From NCBI RefSeq assembly GCF_036373705.1, contig NC_089856.1, forward strand, positions 13,236,501 through 13,300,500: a DNA stretch of 64,000 bases, read 5' to 3'. Source of the DNA: Amia ocellicauda (taxonomy: Eukaryota > Chordata > Actinopteri > Amiiformes > Amiidae). The position numbers and the translations under genes are program-made. Below the pieces are notes generated by a model that was given only the letters and a program-made list of their open reading frames with translations, searched no databases and was not told where the DNA came from. How positions within the stretch are numbered: position 1 is the first letter of the stretch; every line of letters begins with the position of its first letter. Of the stretch, positions 34,471 through 47,074 are shown in pieces.

Positions 34471-35217
34471 TAGACATATATTTATACATCCATTAACCGA
34501 GCAGCTACCAGCACCTGTAAACGCCTAAATTAGCATGCTGTACCGGAAGAAGAGGCCACATTCGCCCATTGTCAAAGTCATCCATTTCAATCAGGGAACG
34601 CCGCCGCTTCCAGCAGCACCCTTATTTTTGTTGTGATCCGTATTGTTTTAAATTGTCATTTTTTTGACTAAATTCTTCATCGTCAGTTTTTTTCGGTCTC
34701 CTTTAACAGCTGCGTGCAGATGGAAACCAGTGCATCATGCTTCTCTGCTAAAGGATATTGCTGAAGGTTTTTTTTTTTTTTTTTTTTTCCTTGGGTGCAA
34801 CATCTTTTCCCGTTGCATGTTGTGCAGGATCATTGCAGGAGAGAAGAGAGAGAGAGAGAGAGGGGGAGAGAGAGGGGGGGGGTTGGAATCAGGATGGATA
34901 CGCGATGGAAAAAAGAGATGTGTTTTCAAACCCATTTTCGCAGTCGTATCCGATACAATGTAACGCGATGCACAGCAGCCGGATTCTAGATTCCATTTCT
35001 TGGGGAGGTGAAATGGACAGTTACTATTACTGCTACTACTGCTACTACTACTACGAATACTAAGCATAACAATAATGATGATAATAACAATGATTCATAA
35101 GAATTTAACAACGAGAGAAGCGGGATGCTGCTGAGGAGTCAACCCACAAATTGAGACCCGATTTGAATTGCGTCCGGATCCACCAGTTCCTCCAATTTGT
35201 AATAATAATAATCATCA

Positions 35218-35220
<3 letters not shown>

Positions 35221-35276
<56 letters not shown>

Positions 35277-35289
35277 AATAATAATAATT
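35221..35289. repeat. (TTA)n then (TAA)n microsatellite
   Basis: A TTA tract that switches to TAA near its end, so it can form a hairpin. Confidence 0.9.
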
Positions 35290-35444
35290 TGTCCTCGTCT
35301 CTTGTCCCTATGGATCTTAACACTGGAGAGTGATAGAAAGATATGGCTTATTGGAACTCGTATTGATAACGTGGTGTCTTTTATTTTATTTCATGTATTT
35401 ATTAATTTATTTTTATTTTCTGTCTGTGGTATTCGCTCTCTCTT

Positions 35445-35450
<6 letters not shown>

Positions 35451-35510
<60 letters not shown>
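35451..35510. repeat. (CT)n microsatellite
   Basis: An uninterrupted 60-bp CT tract upstream of MARCHF9. Confidence 0.95.
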
Positions 35511-35513
<3 letters not shown>

Positions 35514-36247
35514 TTTGCTTCTTAGTGCAGAACATTTAACAGGCAATAGATTCTTAAAATATGTGTCATAAGAACCTTGTTCACAATAATAATAGTAATA
35601 ACAATAATCATTATTATATGAATAATAATAAACAAGGCTCTGCATATTATTTGACATAATATACAATATACTTAACTACCGTGTCGTATCATACCATATA
35701 ATGTAAATCTGACTCTTAAAATATTAATCAGATAGTTGTTGATACAGCTTGGTGTCTGCCGGGGGGGGGGTGGGGGGTATTGGTTCCAGGCGTTTACGTT
35801 AACATTGTGCACAATACCATTACAATGTATTTATTTCTGGTTTCGGATTGGAGACCGGTAAGATATACGATAGGGGGTTCTGGCCGGGTGTGAGACACAG
35901 CTTGTATCTGCAGTTCAGACATCAGCACATGCCCCGTACCTTCCACAGAAGCCACAGACCCTCGGGAAACGTGTCCTGTTATTAATAATACTACTACGAA
36001 TTATAATCGGTTTTAATGGTCCGCAGCCCCGCTTTTATTGTTTTGTTTTCTTTATTTAGTGTCTTGGTGTTTGTTTGTGTATGTCTACACTGATGTCAGT
36101 GTGCATAGGCGTTTTGTTCCATTTATTTTAACCATAACCCCCCACCCCCACCCCTTAATTCCCTACCCCCCATACCCCTTCTCACACACACACACACATA
36201 CACCATTTGTTATTTCTAGGTGTCTCATCAATTCTCCAGATTCCATA

Positions 36248-36345
<98 letters not shown>
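36248..36345. repeat. Compound (TAC)n(TAA)n microsatellite
   Basis: About 14 TAC units pass directly into about 17 TAA units, ending 119 bp before the MARCHF9 ATG. If the transcript starts upstream, as the CpG block at 34281 suggests, the tract would sit in the 5' UTR. Confidence 0.9.
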
Positions 36346-36463
36346 TACAGAAGCACAGTTCCTGTAGCCGGACTGTCATGCTCCCAGTTGCTCCAGTCCC
36401 CTCCAATACCTACCCAACGGTACATTTTACTCTCTAAGTCGCATCCCCCAAACACGCATGTAA

Positions 36464-39075
36464 ATGATGTTTAAGTACCGGATCCGCATGTTTTTCAACG
36501 AGCTCAAAGTTCTGGTTTTGATGCGGTCCGGTTCCAGACGGGCGGAGCCGGACATCGACGTAGATCGGCGGACCAGCATGCGAGGGCTCGGGGTGGGCGG
36601 CTGCGGGTGGCCGCCGTTCACCGACTGCTCTTCGAGGGACGACGAGGAGGAGTACTACGGCACAGACCCCCGGCCCCGGAGCCTGGCCTTCGAGGAGAAG
36701 GATGGCAAACTGCAGGGCGGCCTGGACGGGGTGTCTCTCTCCAGCAGCACCGAGAGCGGGATGAGGACGCCGCAGTGCCGGATCTGCTTTCAGGGACCCG
36801 AGCAGGTCAGTGCTTTTGACAAATCCTAACCGCCACCAAAAGATCCATCCCATTATCTTGCCTCTCTGCGACGCGCACGATGGCCAGCTCATATATTTAT
36901 TTATCTCTGTATTTATTTGCTAATTGCATTGGGGATGTGTGGCGGTAGAGATGTACATAGTCTAAGCAGATTTTTTGAATTAAACCCATGTCTGTGTGTA
37001 TTACTGTTGTTCTTCTAATGGTGTGTTGGTGTTTTTCACACGCGTGTCTGTGTTTCAGTAGGTGTAAATGGCAGTGCTATTGTGCTACAGGAAGAAGAGA
37101 CGAGACTATTGCTCTCTCTCTCTCTCTCTCGTCTTTTTCTGCTCCGACACGTTAGCAAATCACTACCATACCCCCCCATAATTATTATTATTCATAGGCC
37201 TATTATTATTACTTGTATTATTGTTTAATTATATAGCAATAGTTATAAAACAGGTAGATCTGCAACCCGTTGTGTGTTATTGTCAATTCGGGCAGCTACA
37301 GCAGCAGCAGTGGCAGCAGTGGCTAGTATAAGCAAACATCTGGCGGTGGACTTCTGCACGTTCGTCTGTCGTCGTCCCCCCACCCCGCAAAACTGCCAGA
37401 CTTCAATTATTCCAAAGCCCCCCCTCCACAGACACACACCCGGCGTTTCCCTGTCCCCCCACGACCATACAACGAGATCCGAACTCGTTAGCGCACGCTG
37501 GCTGTCCGGCCTAAGTGCTGTTTAAGCGCCGGTTTATGCGCGCAGACTGAATCGCGTCCATCCTTTATCGATACACCTGTCGATATCACACTGTGCCGGG
37601 GCTCGTTACTCTTCCTCGTTTTGCGCGGGAAAGATGATAGGGCAGCATTTTTTTTTTTGGGGGGGGGGGGGGGGGGGTAGATAGACAATCATTGGAAGGC
37701 AGGAGTGAGGGTGTGAAGCTATACGGAGCAGCCACTTTCCAGTGCCATTTTGGGGTGCTGGTCTGGCTCCTGTCACCTTGCCACTCCAGCAGCACAGTTT
37801 GTTTTAGTGTGACAGTGTGTAAGCGTGCAAGAGTATGTGTAACAGTGTGTAACATGACGCCCCCTACAGCAGTGACACCGTGGCCACTGGACCAGTTTAC
37901 AGGAAACAGTTTACAGGTAACCACACGTTGTTCTGTAGTGAAGTGTAGTGTAGTACATTGTAGTGCATTGTAGTGCAGTGCATAGTGTAGTGTAGCTACA
38001 AGGAGGTCATGGCTCTAGAACTTTGAGGTGAAAGGCACTATATACATCTTAATGGTGTGTAAGGGGCGTGGTTCTGGGGTGGCTTGAGACAGAAACCCTG
38101 CAGAAGTGCTGACCCCTGAGCCCTCACTGTCACTGTCTCTGGAGACTCAGGATCTGTCAGGCACAATTCTGTCATCTGGCATACATATTTATACCATATA
38201 TTGAGTTTAATCTTTTTCAGACTCCAAATTATATTTGTATTACTTGTGAATATATAATGTTTTTTCTAGACACATTTTCTTTCACCGCATGTGTGGTGCA
38301 ATGTTTTCACAACGTTCCCCTAGAGTCTGCAAATTTCGTGTCACCAACAACCTCACATTGTCCTGTGGTCACTTCTTTACAATGTTGCCAGAACGTTGTT
38401 TACTTTGCCAGGGTCAACGCCCCACATGCCTGCCTGCCTGCCTGCACTCCCCCAGAACCAGGCCTGCCCTCTACCCCTGCCTCCCAACCACCAATTTCCT
38501 GGGAATGGGGTCGGTCGCACACTGACACTCATCCCATGGCATCTTATCCTGGTGATTTGATGGTTACCTATAAACTCTGCCAGGCTGTGTGCCCCCCACT
38601 GTGGCAGCGGGAGCTCCCGTCCATCTCCGGTCCTTAGGTGTCTTCAATCCATGGCTAAAGGTCACATTTGCCCTGCCTGTTCAGGCCAGTGAGAGATTGG
38701 CCTGGACTGAACACCAGGAGACCGTGCTGTACTGTACTGTGCTCTAGCCTCCAGGACCAGGGCTGTAAGATAACTGTACAGTACAGCAGGGTCTCCAGCG
38801 CAGTCTCCTGGCTGGACTTAATTAAACATTATACCCTTAATTAAACAATTTTCTTCTTTGGTAATTCAGTAATTTTGTAACCACTTTACATAACTCTTGG
38901 GTTTTGAAATTCCTCTGTTGCCGTATATCACTGAAGACCATTGGTTAATTTCAGGTCTTGCTCTCCTCTGGCTGTGTTGGCATCTCCTAATGGGCATCCA
39001 GCAGATGATGCTGATATCCCTCTGGCTCCATGCAGCTGGCATCATCTGTCTTGCAGCTCTGTCTCCTTATTATAC

Positions 39076-39122
<47 letters not shown>

Positions 39123-41129
39123 ACTCCTGTTTATTTTCCCATTTATCCCAATCTAGCAAGTCAGTATTTCCTGTGGGATCTGTACAATCGTTGTTTAGTT
39201 TATTTATGATTTTATGTTTTGTTTTGTTGTGTTTTGTTTTCTTCAGACAAGAGCCAAAGGGAATGTTTGAGAGTGTGTCAGAGGCATTCAGCTGTCAGTG
39301 CTGTCAGTCAGTCAGTCAGTCAGTCAGTCCGTGCGTCAGTCAGTCAGTGAGTCTGTATGTCAGACCGAAAGAGTCATTCTGTTAGTGTATCAGTCAGTGT
39401 GTTAGTGTATCGGTTAGTGTGTTAGTGTATCAGTCAGTCAATGTGTTAGTGTATTAGTCAGTAGTACAGTATTTCAGTCACAAGTCCGCCTGCAGAGTAA
39501 CCATCGGGTCAGAAGCCCAGCTTTTAAACAGCAGTCACCAGACTGGGCAGAGTGACTGGGATCATTAGAGTTAATGGCCCCTGTTATTATTATTATTATT
39601 TCACTAATTGCACAGGGAGTGCACAGCCGGCCTGACCTTTCTGTCTCCGGGGGGGGGGCAGTGAGTGTGTGTGCATGCAGAAGCAGTGTTACTGTGACTG
39701 TGTGTGTTAGTGTTACTGTGTGTTTCTTTAAGACTGTAAGTATGCCATTGCATTAGTGTTCCAGTACTAAAGTACTACACTACACTGTACTGAACTGTAC
39801 CAGGCTGTATGGCACTTAGCACACTGTAGGGTAGTGCACTGTACTGTACTGTATTTTACCGCCCTGTAGTGTAGTGCACTGTACTGTACTGACTTGTATT
39901 TTACCACACTGTAAGGTAGTGCACTGTACTGTACTGTATTTTACCACACTATAGGGTATTACACTGTACTGTACTGTATTTTACCACACTGTAGTGTAGT
40001 GCACTGTACTGTACTATATATTTACCGCACTGTAAGGTAGTGCACTGTACTGTATTGTATTTTACCACACTGTGGGGTAGTACACTGTACTGTACTGTAT
40101 TTTACTGCACTGTAGTGTAGTGCGCTGTACTGTATTTTACCGCAATGTAGTGTAGTGCACTATACTGTACTGTACTGTAGTGATCTGTAGCACATTATTT
40201 TGCACTGGCATTAACTATATGCTTCAAGTCTGGGCCTGGGCTTGGGTTAGCTCTCCCAGTAAACTAACTCTGCCATCAGGGTTTGGGTCATGGTTCTGCT
40301 GGGCCAGCTGTGTGGGAGACGACCCAGATCAGACTGAGATTCACATCGTAGTGAAAGCTAGGTGTTGGGGTTCCCTCCATGCGTGTGGACCATATTGTAT
40401 TGCTGTACAGTGCAGAGCTTTCCAGGTGCACAATAAATAGGCCACCTCTCTTCCTGAACACCCTGTGTGTCTAGTGGTGGCATTCAGTTTATTCTCTGTA
40501 TTTTTTCCTGATGGTGTATCTTACCCTAAGGGTGTCTTGCATTCTTCACTATAATAGATGTTGTCTTTGAGAAGACTGATTCTTCCGATCGGCCCCTCTA
40601 TAAGTGCCACACAGTGACCCTGCCTCACAGAGCTGTGCAGGCTTTCGCAGTGTGCCGTCTTGTTGTTCTCTCACACTGCTACAGAGGTGGAGCTGGGCTT
40701 ATCTCTCTCTGTCTGGCATTATTAGCAGGCTAATCCCTCCAGCTGCTGCTGTCAGTCCTAAATGCTCATAATTTCTGTTTGTGTCGTCTGGGCCCATTTT
40801 GTTATTATGGTGGAGAGTGTTTATGTTTACAGTACAGTACAGCAGGGTCTCCAGCCCTGGTCCTGGAGAGACACAGCACAGAGTTCTAATTCTGACCCAG
40901 TTCTCAATAACAGAACTGAATCGATATACTGGTCTATTTATTCTAGGGCTGTTAAGCTCCATGTCCAGGGTCTGAGAAGTCTGCTACAGAGCACTCCTCA
41001 AACACAGCAGACTTTCCGAACCCAAGACATTAAATAAAGTTCCTGATCACATGAAAATCACATTGCTCGCTGTTTCAGATGATGACCTGAACAGACAAAA
41101 ACATGATCGATACATAGATCTCTCTCTTC

Positions 41130-41198
<69 letters not shown>

Positions 41199-41244
41199 TA
41201 TAGATGGAGAGAGAGATCTATGTATCTATCTATCTCTCTATCTC

Positions 41245-41303
<59 letters not shown>

Positions 41304-42107
41304 CTCTCTCTCATTTCAGACAGTTTTGAGCTGGAGGTCTTAGCCAAGTGAGAAGCAGTTTGTCCAGTTCTGCTGCCCCAGAGCTTGTGTTATGAGGGAA
41401 GCAATGCACCCTGGGTAGAATTCCTGTAGAGACGTAAAAAAGGAAAAATAATAATTAACCCTTTTTCCTCTGTCCTCAAGCACCCCCACCGCCAAGAAGA
41501 GGTAGTCAGCTCAGACAACTGCCCCCTCTGGGTCTGTCCTCTCCTCCCCCCTTCCCTCTCATCCTCCTCCACTCTTCCCTCTGGGATTTTGCCTGTGGCA
41601 TGTACCACTTCAAATCTTCCCTAGGGGTCCACAATCAACTACAGTTAACTATAGGAATGCAGAGATACAGCCCTAAACTCTGCCCCCCCCGATTCCTTGT
41701 CCCCTCCCCTTAAACACACACCATCCCCTCCTCCTCTCCTCCTTTCTCCCCAATCGCTTTCAGAGAAACCAGTAGATTGGCCTACTGTCCCTCTCGCTCA
41801 CTCTCTCTTTCTCTCTCACTCTCTCTCTCAATCTTGCCGACTGAGAGCGCCGTGCAGAGAGCGAGAGCAAGAGAGGATAGAGAGAATGGGGGAGGGGAAA
41901 GCAGAGAGACAGGAGAGAGACAAAGAGAGGGGGCGAGAGAGAGAGGGAGGGAGGGAGGGAGGGGGAATCGGAGGGCCCTCAAACAAAGACAAATAGAGAG
42001 GCAGACAGGAAATATAAAACATGCCTTTCTGTGGTGTTTTATTCCTGACGGACTGTCCCTCTACTGGGCTGTCACACACGTGCCTGCACAGCACACGTCT
42101 TAACCCA

Positions 42108-42142
<35 letters not shown>

Positions 42143-44701
42143 TGAGTCAGTGTGTCACTGCATATGGACCCCAGTGTGCCGGCTGCACAGAGAGCTGTGC
42201 ACAAGAGCGCATTGGAGGAAATCCCTGGGCTCCTCTCTCTCCCTCCGGCCCTCACCTTAGGGGCCTATTTTCCACATTTAGTAATGGAATTTACTTATGT
42301 GTATAGTAGCTGGTGTAATATACAGCTCTGGAAAAAAATAAGAAACCACTGCAAAATTATCAGTTTCTCTGGTTTTACTATTTATAGGTATGTGTTTGGG
42401 TAAAACGAACATTTTTGTTTTGTTCTATAAACTGCTGATAAGATTTCTCCCAAATTCCAAATAAAACTCTGAATGGAATGGAATTGCAGTGGTCTCTTAA
42501 TTTTTTCCAGAGCTGTACATACAACTTCCTCACTGACTGACCGAGACACTGACTGACTGACTGACTGATTCACTGACTGACACACTGACTCTCCAGACCA
42601 GTCAAAGCTTAACTTAACCTGTCTTTCTGTCTTGTTCCTTCTATCTTTCTTTCTTTACTTGACTTTCTGCTTCTGTCCAGACGGCTAGTGTCTGTACTGG
42701 TGTCAGTGTGTCTGCCATGCTGGTTGGCCAGTTACCTCCATGACTGCCAGTGCCCTGAGATACTGATGTTAATTAACTGAGTGCATGGCCGGCTGGCGTG
42801 CTCACAGGGCATTGCGTCAACATTTGTTTGGGATTTAATGTGTGTGTGTGTGCATGCAAGTGTGTGTGTATATACATGTGAGTTTGTGTGTGAGAATGTG
42901 TGTGTGTGTGCATGAGTATATGCATGTTTGCAACAGTGCATGTATCTATGCATATGTGTGATTGTGTGTGTGCATGTATGTGAATATTTGTGTGCGTGCG
43001 TGTATATGTGTGAGTGTGTAAGTTAATGTTTGTGTGCGTGTGTCTGTACATGTATGTATGTACGTGTACGTGTGTGTGTGATTGTCTGTGTGTGCATGTT
43101 TGCATTTATGTAAATGTTTGTATGTGTGTGTAACAGGGCTCATTGTGTGGGAGATTGTTACGATGACATAATCTTTCTCTGAATGAAGTCGTGTACACAT
43201 CTCCCTTGTCAGAAGGGCTGCTCTGCTGGTGTCACGGGTGTGTCACTCTGCTGGTGGAGCTGTGGGGTGCAGAGCAACTCTGGGTGGGGGCTCTGACTAC
43301 ACTGGCTACACATGTGTGTGTGTGTGTGTGTGTGTGTGGTGGGTCTCCCTGTCTCTTGATTCTTTTGTTGAATCACAGTCAATTAGAACCTGTAGAACAG
43401 CATAAAAGATCAGTCATCTTGTTCTGCTTCTGAAGGATTATTTTAGAGACGCACACTTATGTTTGTACTGAACCAGAGTAGGATTTGAAAGTGTTGGAGG
43501 GACAGCTGTTCCTGGTTCACCTTCAACCTCCTGGAAAGCTGGAAACCAGAATCAAAAACCAAAAACTTTTTTCCCAAAAGCTTTTTTAAAGGAGGTGGAT
43601 TTAAATGTTTACTGTGGGTGGGGGGCTTGGTAGTGCTCTGTGTTGGTATTGGGGGGTCAGAAAACACACACCCTCCTGTCTCTGTCTCTCCCTCGCCACA
43701 GGACCTCTGTGATCTGGCATTCGGAGAGGATTGTAGCATTGTGTGTTCTGACACATAATAAGCAACCAAACCCAGTAAATGAAGCCCAGGCAGGCAGGGC
43801 AGCGATCGCTGCTCACACAGGCTGCAGCTCGCTGGCACTGGACTCCGTATCTAGAGCAGCAGGTGCCTGTGTGCTGCCAGGCAGTTTTGGGGTGGCATCT
43901 TTCCATCATGCCCACAGAGCAAGGAAGATTATCCCTGGCATGGCATTAAAAAAGTGAGAGAGAGAGAGAGAGAGCGAGAGAGAGGGAGAGAGGTGGGGAG
44001 TATAAATCCCCCAAGCTAAATGCTTAATGTTCTCTGCGGTGCTGGGAGGACAAAAAAACAAATAAACAACCAAACAATAAAAACAATTACATAAACACAT
44101 GCAATCTCTCACACAAGAATGTGCTTCTGCTTCTTCCACTTCCCCTTCCCCTTCCTCTTCCTCTTATTAAGATGGAGCCCATAAATAGTGACAGACTGGG
44201 CAGTAGAACGGACCCTGAGACAGACATGCATTTCAGAGACAATGGCTTTATTTTGGAAATCTCTCTCTCTGTCTCTCTAAATGTGTATGTGTATATATAT
44301 AAATATATATACAGAAGGGAGGGCAGGGGGGTGTTGAATGGCAGCACTATGTGTGTATGCCCCCCAGCTGGAGTGTGTCGTGTTCTGCGTATGTCCCCTA
44401 GCACTCCGGAATGCCTCCCTCAGCCTTGGACACTCTGCACTGTCCTCTGTTCCAAGAGGGACATAGAGAGACAGGGCTGGACATCAATATACAGGACAGG
44501 CACACTTGTATTGTCCACATGGAAGGACTGTCTGCCTGCCAGTAATGGACAGAGCTGTAGCAGACAGTCAGGCAGGCAGGCGTTGATAATCTTGGGTGCT
44601 GACTCACCCAATACCCCCCTCACCTCCCCACTCTCCTCACCTCCTCCCCTCCTTTCCCCAAGAGGCCCCTGGCTATTGGGAATCCATGCAATCGTCTACA
44701 T

Positions 44702-44743
<42 letters not shown>

Positions 44744-47023
44744 GTAGAAGCAGAGAGAGAAAGAGGGTGAGAGGGGATTTTATTAATGCCCCCCACCACC
44801 ATTCGTCTCTGTGAGCAGTGAGAGCACACACACACACACACAGATTCAACACACATTGACACATACACACACAGAGTCATGCTCCATTCATCTTTCCCTC
44901 TCTCTGTCTTTGACCATGTTATTTTGCATCTTTCCTGCAGGGGGAGCTGCTCAGTCACAATTTTCTCTCTCTCCCTCCCTCATCCTCTCTTTTTCTCAGC
45001 ACTGACAGCATAATGCCTTTTCTTTCTCTCAGTCCTGACCGTATTCCTCCTATCTCTTTCTCTCTCAGTTCTGACAATTATTGAGCTCCCTCTTCTCAGT
45101 GTGTACTGACCATGCATGTGTGTGTTTCCTTTGTGTCTTCTGAAGGGGGAGCTGTTGAGCCCGTGCCGCTGTGACGGCTCCGTGCGCTGCACACACCAGC
45201 CCTGCCTCATTCGCTGGATCAGCGAGCGTGGCTCCTGGAGCTGTGAGCTCTGCTACTTCAAGTACCAGGTTCTGGCCATCAGCACCAAGAACCCCCTGCA
45301 GGTAAGAGTTGGCACTGCACCCTCACCATCCTCACCACACTGGACAAGCTTACTGACACACTGACACTGGTTGTATTGGAAACTGCATACTACCATACTA
45401 CACATACTATATACCAACATTTCAGTAGTATGCAGTATGCATATTGGATGTAGTATATTAATTTGTAGTATGGTAAAAGTACCCGGATTACTTTTTACAT
45501 TCGGAAAAAAATATGCAGTATACAACTAGAGCTCACTACAATGAATACTGCATCCCATCATGCTTCACATGTCTGTCACATGAGGTCACATGACATATAT
45601 AGTACACTGAATCATTAATCTTCATACTGCGTACTGTACTACTTACTGGTAAGAAAATCAATATGTAGCAGTATGTACTTATGCAGTATGTAGTAGGGTA
45701 GTATGCAGTTTCAAATACAGCCACACACTGATATCTAACAACTGATAGACTATGGCAAGCCAAATTGTCTGTTAGAGATATCTTGAAATACAATTTAAGA
45801 TATCTTAAATTGAACTGCAGATATCTCAAATTAACTCAATTTCAAGATATCTCAATTTCAATTAGAGATATCGAACTGAATTTGATATATGTCAAATTGA
45901 ATTCGAGACATCTCAAATAGAGTTGTGAAGAACTGCATTTCTTTCACTGTTTGTCTGTGTAAACAAGGCCACTGTCTCATGGTCTCAAGGTACTGTACTA
46001 GAGATACCTAGAAGAACAGAGTCTGTTAAGAACCAGTTTTCACCAGGGATTTGGGCTTGATGCATCATACAAGCCCCTCTTATATTAAACATTACGTATG
46101 CCTTAATTTGTCCCAGGTTTAGCCATGTATGGGTCTTCCTGCCTAGTTGTCAGGCAGAAACCGAGCTCTGATCATCACGGGACAGACTTGAGATACCCCA
46201 CATTAATTAAATTTGAGATATGTCAAATAGGACAGGAAGTCAATTTGAGATGTATGAAATTCAATTTGATATATTTAAAATACAATTTGAGATCTCAAAT
46301 TGAATTTGAGATATCTTGTAATGGAGTTAGTTTCAGATATCTGCTATTCAGTTTTAGATATCTTAAATTGTATTTCGAGATATCTCTAAAAGAAAATGTG
46401 GCTTGCTATAGATGCATTGATACACTGCACTGCACAACACTATACTACACTGTTATGCTCTATACTGCACTTAACTACACTGTACTGCACTGGACTACAG
46501 TATACTCTACTGCACTATACTGCACTTCACTACACTCTACTGTAACGGCCGGGTGTGGTGACATCAGTGCAGCTCCTGTCCTCAATGCCACTGCCAGCCT
46601 GCACTCAGCATGTATGACCCTCTGACTTTTTAAATGCCCCCTACTGCACAGGGATGGTTGCCATGGACCCCAGGGCTCCTGCATGCAGAGACTGCATTTT
46701 TTCAGTTAGGGACCCTGAATAAATTAACGGTCCCCTGTGCCCCCTCAGGGCACCGCAGAGTCACCCCCACCCCTCAGTGCAGTGCTGGCTTTATTGCCTT
46801 TTACAGAGGTGTCACAGAATCTGATGTAATAATTAATTAATTTGTTTGTTTGTTTTATTATTATTATTATTTTTATTTCTTGGCAGACACCTTATCCAGG
46901 GCGACTTACAACATTGTTTGTTTTTGTTTATTAATTAATTAATAAACTCTGAGCTTTTGTCCTCTGTGAGGGCAGAGCTCCTTATCACAGACCCACCAGG
47001 GCTGTCCTGTCTGACACTCTCTC

Positions 47024-47074
<51 letters not shown>

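Larger units (their letters stand above)
34471..36246. other. Upstream region of MARCHF9
   Basis: No open frame supported. Contains poly(T) at 34769-34788, (GA)n and poly(G) at 34845-34881, a (TAC)-rich patch at 35022-35052, (TTA)n at 35221-35289, (CT)n at 35451-35510 and a G-run at 35760-35776. Part may be 5' UTR of MARCHF9. Confidence 0.5.

Noticed and set aside
42773-43105. A histidine-threonine-rich minus-strand frame
   Set aside because: It is an artefact of the TG-rich repeat.
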